A DNA stretch of 35,348 nt from a virus, in IMG/VR virus record IMGVR_UViG_3300008952_003043, positions 1-35,348 of that record, one strand, 5' to 3'. The stretch's first letter is position 1; each line of letters starts with the position of its first letter. Below are positions 1 through 6,402 of the stretch, in pieces. The notes beneath the pieces were generated by a model. The model worked only from the letters and a program-made list of their open reading frames with translations. It was not told where the DNA came from and did not search any database. A program made the translations under genes and the position numbers.

Positions 1-53
1 CTACCCAACTCTATCCTGCAACTTACTTTGAGGTGATCAGTGAAAGTCGGTGA
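1..53 (+). CDS. 3' end of an SH3-like minigene (partial)
   Basis: The reading frame enters from the left edge (first full codon at 3) and ends FEVISESR-stop. That C-terminal signature recurs at the ends of paralogous genes at 1761-1964 and 23102-23254, so this is the tail of another member of the small SH3-like family. The last 14 bases (40-53) also encode the start of the next gene in another frame. Function unknown. Confidence 0.7.
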   Translation, partial: TQLYPATYFEVISESR

Positions 54-219
54 TCTAGTTAGAATAAAGGCTAGCCAGCATATCGCAGGTGGCACCGCCG
101 GAGTTATCACTTCCAAAAAAGGATGTGGATGGCCGAAAAAAGGGGCTGGGGTCTTTTGGGTTTTGATCGATGGTGTACCCCAGACGTATGACAGCAGTCA
201 GCTGGTGAAGATATCATGA
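40..219 (+). CDS. SH3-like minigene protein, 59 aa
   Basis: GTG start giving (V/M)KVGDLVRIK, followed by a short beta-rich pattern (GTAGVIT, VFWVLIDG) and the end QLVKIS. The start is chosen because GTGAAAGTCGGTGA is the conserved family start and overlaps the upstream stop by 14 bases. The pattern (KVGDLV, a G-V strand, a W/D-G hairpin, a final L-x-V-I strand) is what small KOW/Tudor/SH3-like barrels look like; that fold is an inference. It overlaps the next start by 4 bases (ATGA), implying translational coupling. Role unknown. Confidence 0.75.
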   Translation: MKVGDLVRIKASQHIAGGTAGVITSKKGCGWPKKGAGVFWVLIDGVPQTYDSSQLVKIS

Positions 220-416
220 AAGTCGGTGACCTGGTAATGTTTGTTGATGAAGGACGCTACGCAAAGTGGTTCTACGGACAGTTTGCTGTAGTTGAAATAG
301 CGACCGAGAAAACTCAAAGCTGCAGGGTGAGGTGGTTAACTCCAGTAAAGTATTTCAACAGTCACACGTCAGTCTCTGACTTTGGCTGGGACAAGTTTGA
401 AGTATGTTCTGTGTAA
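216..416 (+). CDS. SH3-like minigene protein, 66 aa
   Basis: Starts MKVGDLVMFVDEG and continues with alternating hydrophobic segments (FAVVEIAT, CRVRWLTP) typical of this family, ending FEVCSV. ATG overlaps the upstream stop by 4 bases. The final codons GTG TAA lie within the -35 element of the promoter at 412-439, so stop codon and promoter share bases. Function unknown; SH3-like fold inferred from pattern only. Confidence 0.8.
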   Translation: MKVGDLVMFVDEGRYAKWFYGQFAVVEIATEKTQSCRVRWLTPVKYFNSHTSVSDFGWDKFEVCSV

Positions 417-439
417 GATAGCAGACACCGTGGTATAAT
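412..439 (+). promoter_or_regulatory. Phage-family promoter P1
   Basis: TGTAAG at 412-417, 16-base spacer, TATAAT at 434-439, then AAGAGTATTAAGGGAGG. The TAA of the -35 is the stop of the gene ending at 416. It drives the membrane peptide at 465 and the following genes. Confidence 0.85.
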
Positions 440-464
440 AAGAGTATTAAGGGAGGCACATGTG

Positions 465-569
465 ATGTGTACAGAAGTTAGTTTCTATTTACAATTTGCA
501 ACGTATATGATGTTGATTGCGACCGTTCCACTCGGGATGGCGATTGTTTATATGATGGAGCGTAAATAA
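465..569 (+). CDS. Single-helix membrane peptide, 34 aa
   Basis: ATG at 465 gives MCTEVSFYLQF followed by one hydrophobic helix (about residues 10-30, including MMLIATVPLGMAIVYMM) and a basic end ERK. AGGGAGG at 450-456 is a strong ribosome binding site about eight bases upstream. First gene after promoter P1, like the small membrane peptides after five other promoters here. Its stop overlaps the next ATG (TAATG). Function unknown. Confidence 0.7.
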   Translation: MCTEVSFYLQFATYMMLIATVPLGMAIVYMMERK

Positions 570-949
570 TGAAGAAAGGTGATCTTGTAAGACTTGACAC
601 TAATAAGTGCTTTACTATGAAGCAGGGCGGAAAGCGTACTTTTCCGCTGAGCAATTATGCCAACGACACTGCGGGCACAGTCGAGGCGACACGGCTCGCA
701 ACCGATGAAGATGTCAGCGATTGGTATGACAGCGACGCTAGCAAGGGAATGACTGGCGGAGGCGAGACAAAGCTTCCTCCAACTGCATATACAGTCAGAC
801 TTCACAGGGATCGAGTCTACATGCTCCTCCGAGCGAGATGTCGGCCGCAATGGAACTATCGCTCTCACCCTGGAATGGCGCTGGTCCTCTGCACAGAATC
901 TGGTAGAGAAGCCTATGTCAAGCGTGACCTTTTGGAGGTGGCAAGCTGA
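569..949 (+). CDS. Long SH3-like family protein, 126 aa
   Basis: Begins MKKGDLVRLDTNKCFT, matching the family N-terminus, and ends RDLLEVAS like its paralogs, but is about twice the usual length. The extra residues 30-75 are polar (DEDVSDWYDSDASK), then come strands YTVRLHRDRVYML and MALVLCTESG. Coupled to neighbours on both sides by 1-base stop/start overlaps. May be an SH3-like barrel with a long inserted loop. Function unknown. Confidence 0.75.
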   Translation: MKKGDLVRLDTNKCFTMKQGGKRTFPLSNYANDTAGTVEATRLATDEDVSDWYDSDASKGMTGGGETKLPPTAYTVRLHRDRVYMLLRARCRPQWNYRSHPGMALVLCTESGREAYVKRDLLEVAS

Positions 950-1242
950 TGAAAGCAACAGTAACTAACACTGCGGGAATTCTCTTTCTCGCAGATAATG
1001 CGAAAGGCAGATCGCGATCTGTCTATGAAGACAAATTTATTCAGCATGTTGATCCTGACGGGATGCATGTGATGGGATTTAGCATGTTACACAATGATGT
1101 GGAGATGCGAACACAGTGGCTCTGTAAGATGAGAGACACTGACGAGCCTGCAGAGATCTGGCTCGATGTGGACTTTGACGCGCTTAGAGCGTGCACGACT
1201 GATATCGAAACAAACAACCAAGAGGTAAAAAATGGAAAGTGA
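949..1242 (+). CDS. Hypothetical protein, 97 aa
   Basis: ATG overlaps the upstream TGA by one base, and TTGGAGGTGGCAAGC just before it supplies the ribosome binding site. Sequence MKATVTNTAGILFLADNAKG has a short beta-rich start, then an acidic mixed region with EIWLDVDFDALRAC. No transmembrane segment and no family recognised. Part of the P1 operon. Confidence 0.65.
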   Translation: MKATVTNTAGILFLADNAKGRSRSVYEDKFIQHVDPDGMHVMGFSMLHNDVEMRTQWLCKMRDTDEPAEIWLDVDFDALRACTTDIETNNQEVKNGK

Positions 1243-1423
1243 AATGACAATTGACGAACTGAAGCCCTATGCTGAAAAGTACTTCTCAGAAGTTATTAAG
1301 TGCATGATCGAAACGCCCGAGCGTTCAGCTGAGTATGATTCTCACGTTGAAGATCTTGAAGCTATGAGCGAAAAGATGGATGAACAGTCTTTCGGATATC
1401 TTAAGCTCAAGGTAGTATACTGA
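1232..1423 (+). CDS. Hypothetical acidic helical protein, 63 aa
   Basis: MESEMTIDELKPYAEKYFSE and onward is rich in Glu and predicted helical. AGAGG about seven bases upstream of ATG 1232 supports this start; ATG 1244 is an in-frame alternative. It overlaps the previous gene by 11 bases and the next by one. Not recognised. Confidence 0.65.
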   Translation: MESEMTIDELKPYAEKYFSEVIKCMIETPERSAEYDSHVEDLEAMSEKMDEQSFGYLKLKVVY

Positions 1424-1527
1424 TGCTTGGGTTTCTAGGAGACGTTGTTACAGTAATGATTTCTCTTTATCTATATGACAAGTTTAAGGACTGGCGCGAC
1501 CGCCGTCGCTATCATGCTATGTGGTGA
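1423..1527 (+). CDS. Small membrane-associated peptide, 34 aa
   Basis: ATG overlaps the preceding stop (TGATG). MLGFLGDVVTVMISLYLYD is a single hydrophobic helix, followed by a strongly basic tail KFKDWRDRRRYHAMW. Probably a single-pass membrane peptide with a cytoplasmic basic tail. AAGCTCAAGGTAGTATACTG offers a weak ribosome binding site. Function unknown. Confidence 0.6.
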   Translation: MLGFLGDVVTVMISLYLYDKFKDWRDRRRYHAMW

Positions 1528-1530
1528 TCA

Positions 1531-1764
1531 GTGAAAGTCGGTGATCTAGTTAGACTTAGGAAGTCTCATCCGGCAGTACAGCGCTGGCGGAAAAGTTACC
1601 GGAGGCACGGGCACCCATTCATCGGGAAATGGGCAGATGAGGGCGCAGCGTTACTCCTGCTCAATGAGTGTGATTATATCGATGGAAGGTGGGAAGTGCT
1701 CGGCCCAGCCGGCCAGTCAGCATCTTTTGATTATTATTTGTTTACGACGCGGGGGATGACATGA
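1531..1764 (+). CDS. SH3-like minigene protein, 77 aa
   Basis: GTG start in the conserved sequence GTGAAAGTCGGTGATCTAG, the same words as at 40 and 23241. The protein starts MKVGDLVRLRKSH, has a basic stretch (RWRKSYRRHGH) and then ALLLLNECDYIDGRWEVLG. It lacks the usual LEV end and ends LFTTRGMT. Overlaps the next gene by 4 bases. Function unknown. Confidence 0.78.
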   Translation: MKVGDLVRLRKSHPAVQRWRKSYRRHGHPFIGKWADEGAALLLLNECDYIDGRWEVLGPAGQSASFDYYLFTTRGMT

Positions 1765-1964
1765 AAGTCGGTGACTTGGTAGTGGTAAACTTTCCCAGGG
1801 GATACGAGAAACCCGTTGTGGGCATTTTCGTTTGTGATGACACAAATGCTACCGGATATGACAAGGACGGATTCCGAGTTATTACCCGAGGATTCGTGTT
1901 GTGGGACGGCGACATCTTTTCAACACCCGTCGATCAGATAGAGGTGGTAAATGAGAGTAGGTAA
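1761..1964 (+). CDS. SH3-like minigene protein, 67 aa
   Basis: MKVGDLVVVNFPRGYEKPV, then a GIFVCDD strand, FVLWDGD hairpin and end QIEVVNESR. This is a textbook member of the local family. ATG overlaps the previous stop by 4 bases; its last 14 bases (1951-1964) are the start of the next paralog in another frame. Function unknown. Confidence 0.8.
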   Translation: MKVGDLVVVNFPRGYEKPVVGIFVCDDTNATGYDKDGFRVITRGFVLWDGDIFSTPVDQIEVVNESR

Positions 1965-2148
1965 TTTAGTGCGCCCGGTGCCGGGGCACTTTACAGTAAG
2001 TGAAGAAAATTGGATTGGCGTGGTGATTGACTTTCATATACGCGTTGACAACTGTGGCGAGCCGCTTGAGAGGTATGCTATTGTATGCTGGAACTCCGAC
2101 TTCCCACAGGAAGAAGAATATCCGGAATCTCTTGAGGTGATAGGATGA
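1951..2148 (+). CDS. SH3-like minigene protein, 65 aa
   Basis: MRVGNLVRPVPGHFTVSEEN, then GVVIDFHIRVD, IVCWNSD and end SLEVIG. The start ATGAGAGTAGGTAA lies inside the 3' end of the previous gene with GAGGTGG about seven bases upstream acting as ribosome binding site, so translation is probably coupled. Function unknown. Confidence 0.8.
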   Translation: MRVGNLVRPVPGHFTVSEENWIGVVIDFHIRVDNCGEPLERYAIVCWNSDFPQEEEYPESLEVIG

Positions 2149-2354
2149 AAGTAGGTGACTTGGTACAAATATCTGTAGAATCTATCATGTCTGGAAAAGG
2201 ACAAGAAACTGTTGAGGGTTGTGGTATGATCATCCAGGATCAATCGCCGATGAGGCCGGCGCACCTCCCCAGGCTGGTGAACGTGCTATGGGACGATGGC
2301 AAGATAGAAGAGAATCATACGTCTGACTTGGTGGTGCTCAGTGGACGTAGGTGA
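2145..2354 (+). CDS. SH3-like minigene protein, 69 aa
   Basis: MKVGDLVQISVESIMSGKGQ, then CGMIIQDQ, VNVLWDDGKIEEN and end DLVVLSGRR. The W-D-D-G hairpin is clear. ATG overlaps the upstream stop by 4 bases, preceded by GAGGTGATAGG. Its last 14 bases carry the GTG of the next paralog. Function unknown. Confidence 0.8.
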   Translation: MKVGDLVQISVESIMSGKGQETVEGCGMIIQDQSPMRPAHLPRLVNVLWDDGKIEENHTSDLVVLSGRR

Positions 2355-2550
2355 TAGGATGAAAATTGGTGATCTGGTTAGATGCACCCCCAATGTACAC
2401 GGAGATGAGAACAGAGTGGGTATTATCACTCATCTCTGGGTTGGCGGTGCTGCTAGCGTTCTGTATGAAGACGGTGAGTATGATGTCGACAGCGATGATC
2501 TAGAGGTAATAAGTGAAAGCCGATGGGGACGATGCACGGTCAGTGATTAG
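2341..2550 (+). CDS. SH3-like minigene protein with doubled start, 69 aa
   Basis: From GTG 2341 the protein begins MDVGDRMKIGDLVRC, in effect the family start written twice. ATG 2359 would give the usual MKIGDLVRC start and 63 residues. GTG 2341 sits in the same 14-base overlap used elsewhere, so either start is possible. The body (GIITHLWVGG, VLYEDGEYD, DLEVISESR) is typical, but the usual stop is lost and eight extra residues (WGRCTVSD) follow. Confidence 0.75.
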   Translation: MDVGDRMKIGDLVRCTPNVHGDENRVGIITHLWVGGAASVLYEDGEYDVDSDDLEVISESRWGRCTVSD

Positions 2551-2605
2551 TAGAACTACTGAGGATAAGATACTTATTCTAGATGAACAAGCATACGTCC
2601 TTTGA
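2513..2605 (+). pseudogene. Possible vestigial minigene start, 30-codon ORF
   Basis: GTGAAAGCCGATGGG at 2513 aligns with the family start GTGAAAGTCGGTGA but carries substitutions that both remove the stop of the upstream frame and change the K-V-G-D start to K-A-D-G. The resulting 30-codon frame has no SH3-like body. It reads as a decayed junction left by loss of a cassette; expression is doubtful. Confidence 0.3.
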
Positions 2606-3020
2606 GATAGGTGATTTAATTGCTGTGTTTGGCGGTGAGATCAGCAAAGAAGGCAGCACTGCAGACAGTGTCACTGTGTGCAAAGTGTTAGTAGTAGGTG
2701 AGCTAGACCTGTTAGTAGAAGAAGCGTCAGGTAGATTCTCTCGACTGTCTACATGTTTAGTTCCCAAGACGTTGAGCGTAAAGCTTGAAATAAGCCCGAG
2801 TCATCTTGAGAGCGAGACAACTCTGACACCGCAACTCGGGGATCTCGTCCTTGCTTATAGCCGTGACAGTTTCAAAAATGAAACTCCTACTAAAACCACT
2901 GGGATATTATTTAAGATAACTTATAAGCTAGGTAAACCGTATGTGTGCACCATCATTTCAGGTGATGAGATGAAAGAAGTACCAGCCGATAACTTAATAG
3001 TTCTTCAAAGAAAAGCTTAG
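2583..3020 (+). CDS. Double SH3-like protein, 145 aa
   Basis: Two consecutive units can be read: residues about 6-60 (FEIGDLIAVFGG to LSTCLVP) and about 80-140 (PQLGDLVLAYSRD to PADNLIVLQ). Each starts with G-D-L-I/V and ends with a hydrophobic L-V or I-V-L strand, suggesting fusion of two cassettes with drift. The intergenic sequence before ATG 2583 has no obvious ribosome binding site. Function unknown; the two-domain reading is an inference. Confidence 0.65.
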   Translation: MNKHTSFEIGDLIAVFGGEISKEGSTADSVTVCKVLVVGELDLLVEEASGRFSRLSTCLVPKTLSVKLEISPSHLESETTLTPQLGDLVLAYSRDSFKNETPTKTTGILFKITYKLGKPYVCTIISGDEMKEVPADNLIVLQRKA

Positions 3021-3023
3021 GAT

Positions 3024-3051
3024 TGTATTATTGCCAAGCGCGCAGTATATT
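3024..3051 (+). promoter_or_regulatory. Degenerate phage-family promoter P2
   Basis: TGTATT at 3024 and TATATT at 3046 with the same 22-base offset as the other copies. The downstream purine-rich leader is missing and replaced by TATCTAGGAGCC leading to ATG 3072. Weaker than P1. Confidence 0.5.
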
Positions 3052-3071
3052 GTATTATCTAGGAGCCACTG

Positions 3072-3275
3072 ATGAGATCCGGAGACCTGGTTAGATTCCG
3101 TGCGCCACACTGGCTAGGCGGAGCAGGCATGCCGGAAGATGAGTGTCCTTGGCTCATTGGACTTCTCATTGAATATCACAAGTGGGAAAAAATAGCTACA
3201 GTCATGTATAACGATGAGTTACTAAGGCTCGCAGCTCGAAACGTTCAAAAATATGGAAGGAGATATCTTGAATGA
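3072..3275 (+). CDS. SH3-like minigene protein, 67 aa
   Basis: MRSGDLVRFRAPHWLGGAGM, then a GLLIEYHKW strand, TVMYNDELL hairpin and end RNVQKYGRRYLE. TAGGAGC 9-10 bases upstream is the ribosome binding site. The C-terminus is less typical than its paralogs. Stop overlaps the start of the next gene (AATGA). Function unknown. Confidence 0.75.
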   Translation: MRSGDLVRFRAPHWLGGAGMPEDECPWLIGLLIEYHKWEKIATVMYNDELLRLAARNVQKYGRRYLE

Positions 3276-3412
3276 AGGCATGCGACACAATTGAGTTCTG
3301 GTCAGATCCGGTCATTATCCTGGTAGGCGCTATAACAGTATTCTATATGTTTGCTTGGGTGATGGAGAAGATTTCTAACTTTATTGGATACAGTGACGAC
3401 TGGGAGGACTAG
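3272..3412 (+). CDS. Single-helix membrane peptide, 46 aa
   Basis: ATG 3272 with AAGGAGATATC just upstream (strong site). Protein MKACDTIEFWSDPVIILVGA continues into one transmembrane helix (about residues 14-31, VIILVGAITVFYMFAWV) and an acidic end SDDWED. Overlaps the previous stop by 4 bases and the next GTG by one. Function unknown. Confidence 0.7.
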   Translation: MKACDTIEFWSDPVIILVGAITVFYMFAWVMEKISNFIGYSDDWED

Positions 3413-3798
3413 TGGAAGTAAATGAACTGATGTTTTGGGGTGTCTTCGGACTTTTTGTGGAACTTTGCTTTACTGCATTGAGAGCGCTAATTCAGAAAAA
3501 ACAATGGAGCCTCATTGGTCATACATCTATCTGGATGTTTCCCATCTATGCATTTGGGCTGACATACGGCTTTGACTTTATTGAGTATTTAATCACAACA
3601 GACTTTGTTCGCTATCTTACATACCCTTTTTGGATTTGGGCCGTCGAACTAGCTGTTGGTATTCCAGCCCTGTATCTGGGTCTTCGTTTGTGGGACTATA
3701 ACTATTTGCCCAAGTGGCTACACTGGAAGGGCGTTATCAGTTTTGCACATTACCCTCTATGGGCTGGGTTTGGAGTAATGGTGGAGTTGATCAAATGA
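3412..3798 (+). CDS. TMEM229 / CmpB-like multi-pass membrane protein
   Basis: A 128-residue, four-helix membrane protein from GTG 3412 with GGGAGGA 9-15 bases upstream. Motifs in order: FGLFVELCFTAL in helix 1, TSIWMFPIYAFG in helix 2, PFWIWAVELAVG in helix 3, LRLWDYNYLPKW, then a final helix with AHYPLWAGFGVMVE. The E in helix 1, the W-M-F-P-I-Y-x-x-G and the W-D-Y segment match the TMEM229 / putative ABC transporter type IV (CmpB, PF06541) pattern as I know it. Transport activity is not established for the family. Unusual in a phage-like setting; it sits inside the SH3-like array and overlaps the next ATG by 4 bases. Confidence 0.65.
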   Translation: MEVNELMFWGVFGLFVELCFTALRALIQKKQWSLIGHTSIWMFPIYAFGLTYGFDFIEYLITTDFVRYLTYPFWIWAVELAVGIPALYLGLRLWDYNYLPKWLHWKGVISFAHYPLWAGFGVMVELIK

Positions 3799-3998
3799 TA
3801 ATTGGCGACCTAATTAGATTTGAGGCCAGTGAAGATAATGATGAACGTATGTTCGGAACGATTCTTAGATTCTCAACTTACGAGGGAGGCTGCGGCCACG
3901 GCCGATCGCAGCCGCCTGAGAGAATCATCGAAGTGCTATGGAATACAGGCGAACTGGGCTGGATTTTAGCTGAACGAGTGGAGGTTGCGAGTGCTTAG
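3795..3998 (+). CDS. SH3-like minigene protein, 67 aa
   Basis: ATG 3795 is inside the ATGA overlap with the membrane protein upstream. MIIGDLIRFEASEDN, then GTILRFS, IIEVLWNTGELGW hairpin and end RVEVASA. A His/Gly/Arg insert (GGCGHGRSQPPER) lies before the second strand pair. Function unknown. Confidence 0.78.
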   Translation: MIIGDLIRFEASEDNDERMFGTILRFSTYEGGCGHGRSQPPERIIEVLWNTGELGWILAERVEVASA

Positions 3999-4344
3999 AC
4001 TGATTCCATTTATATTCTTGATTGCTTGCGGACCTTATAGATATCTCAAAAAGGATTACATAACCCTATCAGAAAGTCCGTGTGTAGACGGAACTATTCT
4101 CAATATCGACCAGGCAGGCTGCGAAGGGTTCTACTGGGGAACAGATATAGAAATGATTACACTCAAGATTCGATGCGCCTATGCGCCCGAAGATAGCTTT
4201 TGGACAAAATCATCTTTCTATGCAGTGCCTCATGACTATGAAATAATTCACGCGAATTGGAAGCTTTACTGTCAAGATAAGTACGTGAAGATGTATTCAG
4301 TTTCGCCGCCCACGAAATTGGAGATGGCAGAAGATGAGCAGTGA
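3991..4344 (+). CDS. Small lipoprotein, 117 aa (paralog of the one at 34531)
   Basis: From GTG 3991 (GGAGG about seven bases upstream) the protein is MLRLIPFIFLIACGPYRYLK, a lipoprotein signal peptide with the lipobox L-I-A-C. The mature part has C-V-D-G...N-I-D...C, I-R-C, FW...FYAVP and L-Y-C-Q-D, the same order as C-L-D...N-M-D...C, V-Q-C, FW...FFIVP and L-C-I-D in the protein at 34531-34896. It is therefore a diverged family with conserved cysteines. Phage lipoproteins are often superinfection-exclusion factors acting at the envelope; that role here is only a guess. Implies a host with a lipoprotein pathway. Confidence 0.75.
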   Translation: MLRLIPFIFLIACGPYRYLKKDYITLSESPCVDGTILNIDQAGCEGFYWGTDIEMITLKIRCAYAPEDSFWTKSSFYAVPHDYEIIHANWKLYCQDKYVKMYSVSPPTKLEMAEDEQ

Positions 4345-5140
4345 TTCGAACAAGACTCTGGAAGATATTTATCATCGAGCACAAGATCGAATCTGGGACG
4401 GTAGAGCTACTCTCGAACAACTGATTAATACTTACGGCAGCCCATCCCTACCTCCAGAGAAAGCGAAGGCACTCCAGAATATCTTCGCTGTGATTCTTGC
4501 GGGAGAAATGGCAGCTTGGAGAATTTCATTGCAGCTAGCAGATAGTGTTAGTGATGTAGGTGCCAGAATGGCAGCAACTAGCCAAGCACATGATGAAGCT
4601 CGACACTTTTATGTAATGAGGGACTACCTCAAACTAATCAATTATCAAGAGCAGTCGGTTCCAGCACCGGTAACTCAGGCATTAAAAATGATTTTGGATA
4701 CTGACGATCTGGCAAAGAAACTGCTTGGAATGCAACTCATGGTAGAGCCGGTTGCGCTAACAATATTCCAAGAGGTCCGACGAGTGTCGCCCGAACCTGT
4801 ACTAGCAGAACTTTTGAAGTATTTTGAAAGAGATGAAGCGCGACATGTTGCACTTGGAGTGCATCATTTACCTGTCGTTGCTAAAAACATGGGCCCAGTC
4901 AGGACAATGTCTTTGATTTCATGGCAGCTCAAAATCTTCATGCTTGAACTCGAAGGGTTAAAAATGTTGAGAGAAGATTTCACAGCACTCGGGCTCTCCC
5001 CTGAAGGGTTATTCGACTTAGCTGAAAAGAAACAGCTAGATGCACTTCGAGACTTTGTTAGCGAACTGGGTCTTAGTTCTAAAGTGTGGGAACCTATCCG
5101 ATTCTTTATAAGATATCAGAAAGGTCGGGTGCTTAGTTGA
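4334..5140 (+). CDS. Ferritin-like di-iron protein, 268 aa
   Basis: Helical protein with the full carboxylate-bridged di-iron ligand set: E58 (AGEMAAW), E88xxH91 (HDEARH), E138 (MVEPVAL) and E168xxH171 (RDEARH). The spacing E-29-ExxH-46-E-29-ExxH is that of the ribonucleotide reductase R2 / monooxygenase / desaturase-like ferritin superfamily. No radical tyrosine can be assigned, so it may be an oxidase or oxygenase rather than an R2 subunit, and no R1 partner is present. Substrate unknown. Overlaps the lipoprotein by 11 bases and the next gene by 4. Confidence 0.85.
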   Translation: MSSDSNKTLEDIYHRAQDRIWDGRATLEQLINTYGSPSLPPEKAKALQNIFAVILAGEMAAWRISLQLADSVSDVGARMAATSQAHDEARHFYVMRDYLKLINYQEQSVPAPVTQALKMILDTDDLAKKLLGMQLMVEPVALTIFQEVRRVSPEPVLAELLKYFERDEARHVALGVHHLPVVAKNMGPVRTMSLISWQLKIFMLELEGLKMLREDFTALGLSPEGLFDLAEKKQLDALRDFVSELGLSSKVWEPIRFFIRYQKGRVLS

Positions 5141-5334
5141 AGACAGGTGACTATGTTCTGGTTAGTTTAGGCGTTCATGATGAACAAATGCCGGCTGAAC
5201 GCCGCGACGGATTAGTTGTAGAGCTGGTGGGCCCGCGAAAGGATCAGGTCATTGTGATGTTTCATAACGGCGCTTTCTTGAAGTTTCATAAGTCTCAGTT
5301 AACTTTACTTGTAAAGATTCCCGGATCGCAGTAG
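5137..5334 (+). CDS. SH3-like minigene protein, 65 aa
   Basis: TTG start inside the ATGA-like overlap (TTGA) gives MKTGDYVLVSLGVHDEQ, then DGLVVELVGP, VIVMFHNGAFLKF and LTLLVKIPGSQ. The TAG stop at 5332-5334 is the first half of the -10 TAGAAT of promoter P3. Function unknown. Confidence 0.75.
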   Translation: MKTGDYVLVSLGVHDEQMPAERRDGLVVELVGPRKDQVIVMFHNGAFLKFHKSQLTLLVKIPGSQ

Positions 5335-5337
5335 AAT
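5310..5337 (+). promoter_or_regulatory. Phage-family promoter P3
   Basis: TGTAAA at 5310 and TAGAAT at 5332, offset 22. It lies inside the end of the upstream gene; the stop TAG is part of the -10. Confidence 0.75.
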
Positions 5338-5370
5338 AAACTATTGGTTAACAAAAAGGAGGAACCATAC

Positions 5371-5847
5371 ATGTCTGTTATTGACAAGCTTAGAAATATG
5401 AACTTAGATCATGATGCTGAAGTATCACTGTCTCTCGCTGAGGGAACTGATGTTTTCGTGCATAATGAGACCGAAGTCGAAACTGCACTTCAAGAAACTG
5501 ATGTTGTCAACACATTTTCAGAGTTGATTGCAACCCCGGGTTTGACTGTTACGACTCAATATGGGACTAACGTCATTGAGTCCCTTCGTGATGACGGTCT
5601 TCTGGATGATTATGATCGCGGAAGTTTTTCATTCGCTGAGTATCTTACTGAAACTATTAGCGATAACTTCTATGATCTAGATTTAATTGAATATTCTACT
5701 GAGAAGTATGATCACAAGCGAGGCTTCTGTACGCTGAGTGCTGATGTCAGAGTGTCTGTGAAAGAACTTTTTGATATTTCTCCTTACTTGGGTGGCTGGG
5801 ATGTGACCGTTCAAACTGAGAATGGTACGCTTAAGCTTGATAAGTGA
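5371..5847 (+). CDS. Hypothetical acidic protein, 158 aa
   Basis: ATG 5371 is preceded by AAAAAGGAGGAACC, one of the best ribosome binding sites in the window, so this start is preferred to the GTG 27 bases earlier. MSVIDKLRNMNLDHDAEV is followed by a strongly acidic alpha/beta sequence (many Asp/Glu, e.g. RDDGLLDDYDRG), ending ENGTLKLDK. Led by promoter P3 and so probably well expressed. The acidity could fit a DNA mimic, but no family is recognised. Confidence 0.7.
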   Translation: MSVIDKLRNMNLDHDAEVSLSLAEGTDVFVHNETEVETALQETDVVNTFSELIATPGLTVTTQYGTNVIESLRDDGLLDDYDRGSFSFAEYLTETISDNFYDLDLIEYSTEKYDHKRGFCTLSADVRVSVKELFDISPYLGGWDVTVQTENGTLKLDK

Positions 5848-5850
5848 TTA

Positions 5851-6009
5851 ATGTCACCTGGTGATTTTATCGTAAGAATTGCTTACTTAGATGACAATCA
5901 CATATGTGGTGTCATTGTCGACTTTGATTGCGATGACGATCCCATTATATTGTGGAACGGCGGTGTAATCGAAGAAGAGTACTTAAACATGGTAGTGCTG
6001 GCAGGATAA
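5851..6009 (+). CDS. SH3-like minigene protein, 52 aa
   Basis: ATG 5851 gives MSPGDFIVRIAYLDDN, then GVIVDFDCDDD, IILWNGGVIEEEY and end MVVLAG. The P-G-D start, W-N-G-G hairpin and V-V-L end place it in the family. It is the shortest intact member and the last of the first array. Function unknown. Confidence 0.72.
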   Translation: MSPGDFIVRIAYLDDNHICGVIVDFDCDDDPIILWNGGVIEEEYLNMVVLAG

Positions 6010-6039
6010 TGTCAATCGTTTTTTCCCATATATATTACT

Positions 6040-6402
6040 ATGGGAAGAAGGCGAAAGAAGAAGCTATGGAGTAAGCCGTCGGTCTATGAAACGATTGACG
6101 GCCTTCAAGTAAAAATGGATAGTACATGGGAGGTCGCCTGTGCCAGACGTCTGGATGAACTCGGCATCCGTTGGATAAGAAACCCAAGCCTCAAGCTGAA
6201 GTACACCACGCGGGGTAGAAGACAACGGAACTACATCCCAGATTTCTATCTTCCAGACCTGGATATTTATATCGAGGTAAAAGGATACTGGACCGATGCC
6301 GCGCGGCACAAAATGAAAAGCGTGCAGATAAACAATGATGTTAAGATACTAATCCTCGAGAGCCTAGAAGACATTAACAGCGTGGGTGATAAGCTTTCGT
6401 AA
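6040..6402 (+). CDS. PD-(D/E)XK endonuclease, 120 aa
   Basis: A basic N-terminus (MGRRRKKKLW) precedes the catalytic pattern: E31 in STWEVACARRL, D68 in YIPDFYLPD and E79-x-K81 in IYIEVKGYW. This is the small single-domain phage nuclease arrangement related to Vsr/DUF559-like enzymes that cut DNA. A TATATT lies immediately upstream (6031-6036) with no ribosome binding site, so the mRNA may start almost at the ATG. It could act in recombination, host DNA degradation or DNA packaging; the sequence does not say which. Confidence 0.8.
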   Translation: MGRRRKKKLWSKPSVYETIDGLQVKMDSTWEVACARRLDELGIRWIRNPSLKLKYTTRGRRQRNYIPDFYLPDLDIYIEVKGYWTDAARHKMKSVQINNDVKILILESLEDINSVGDKLS

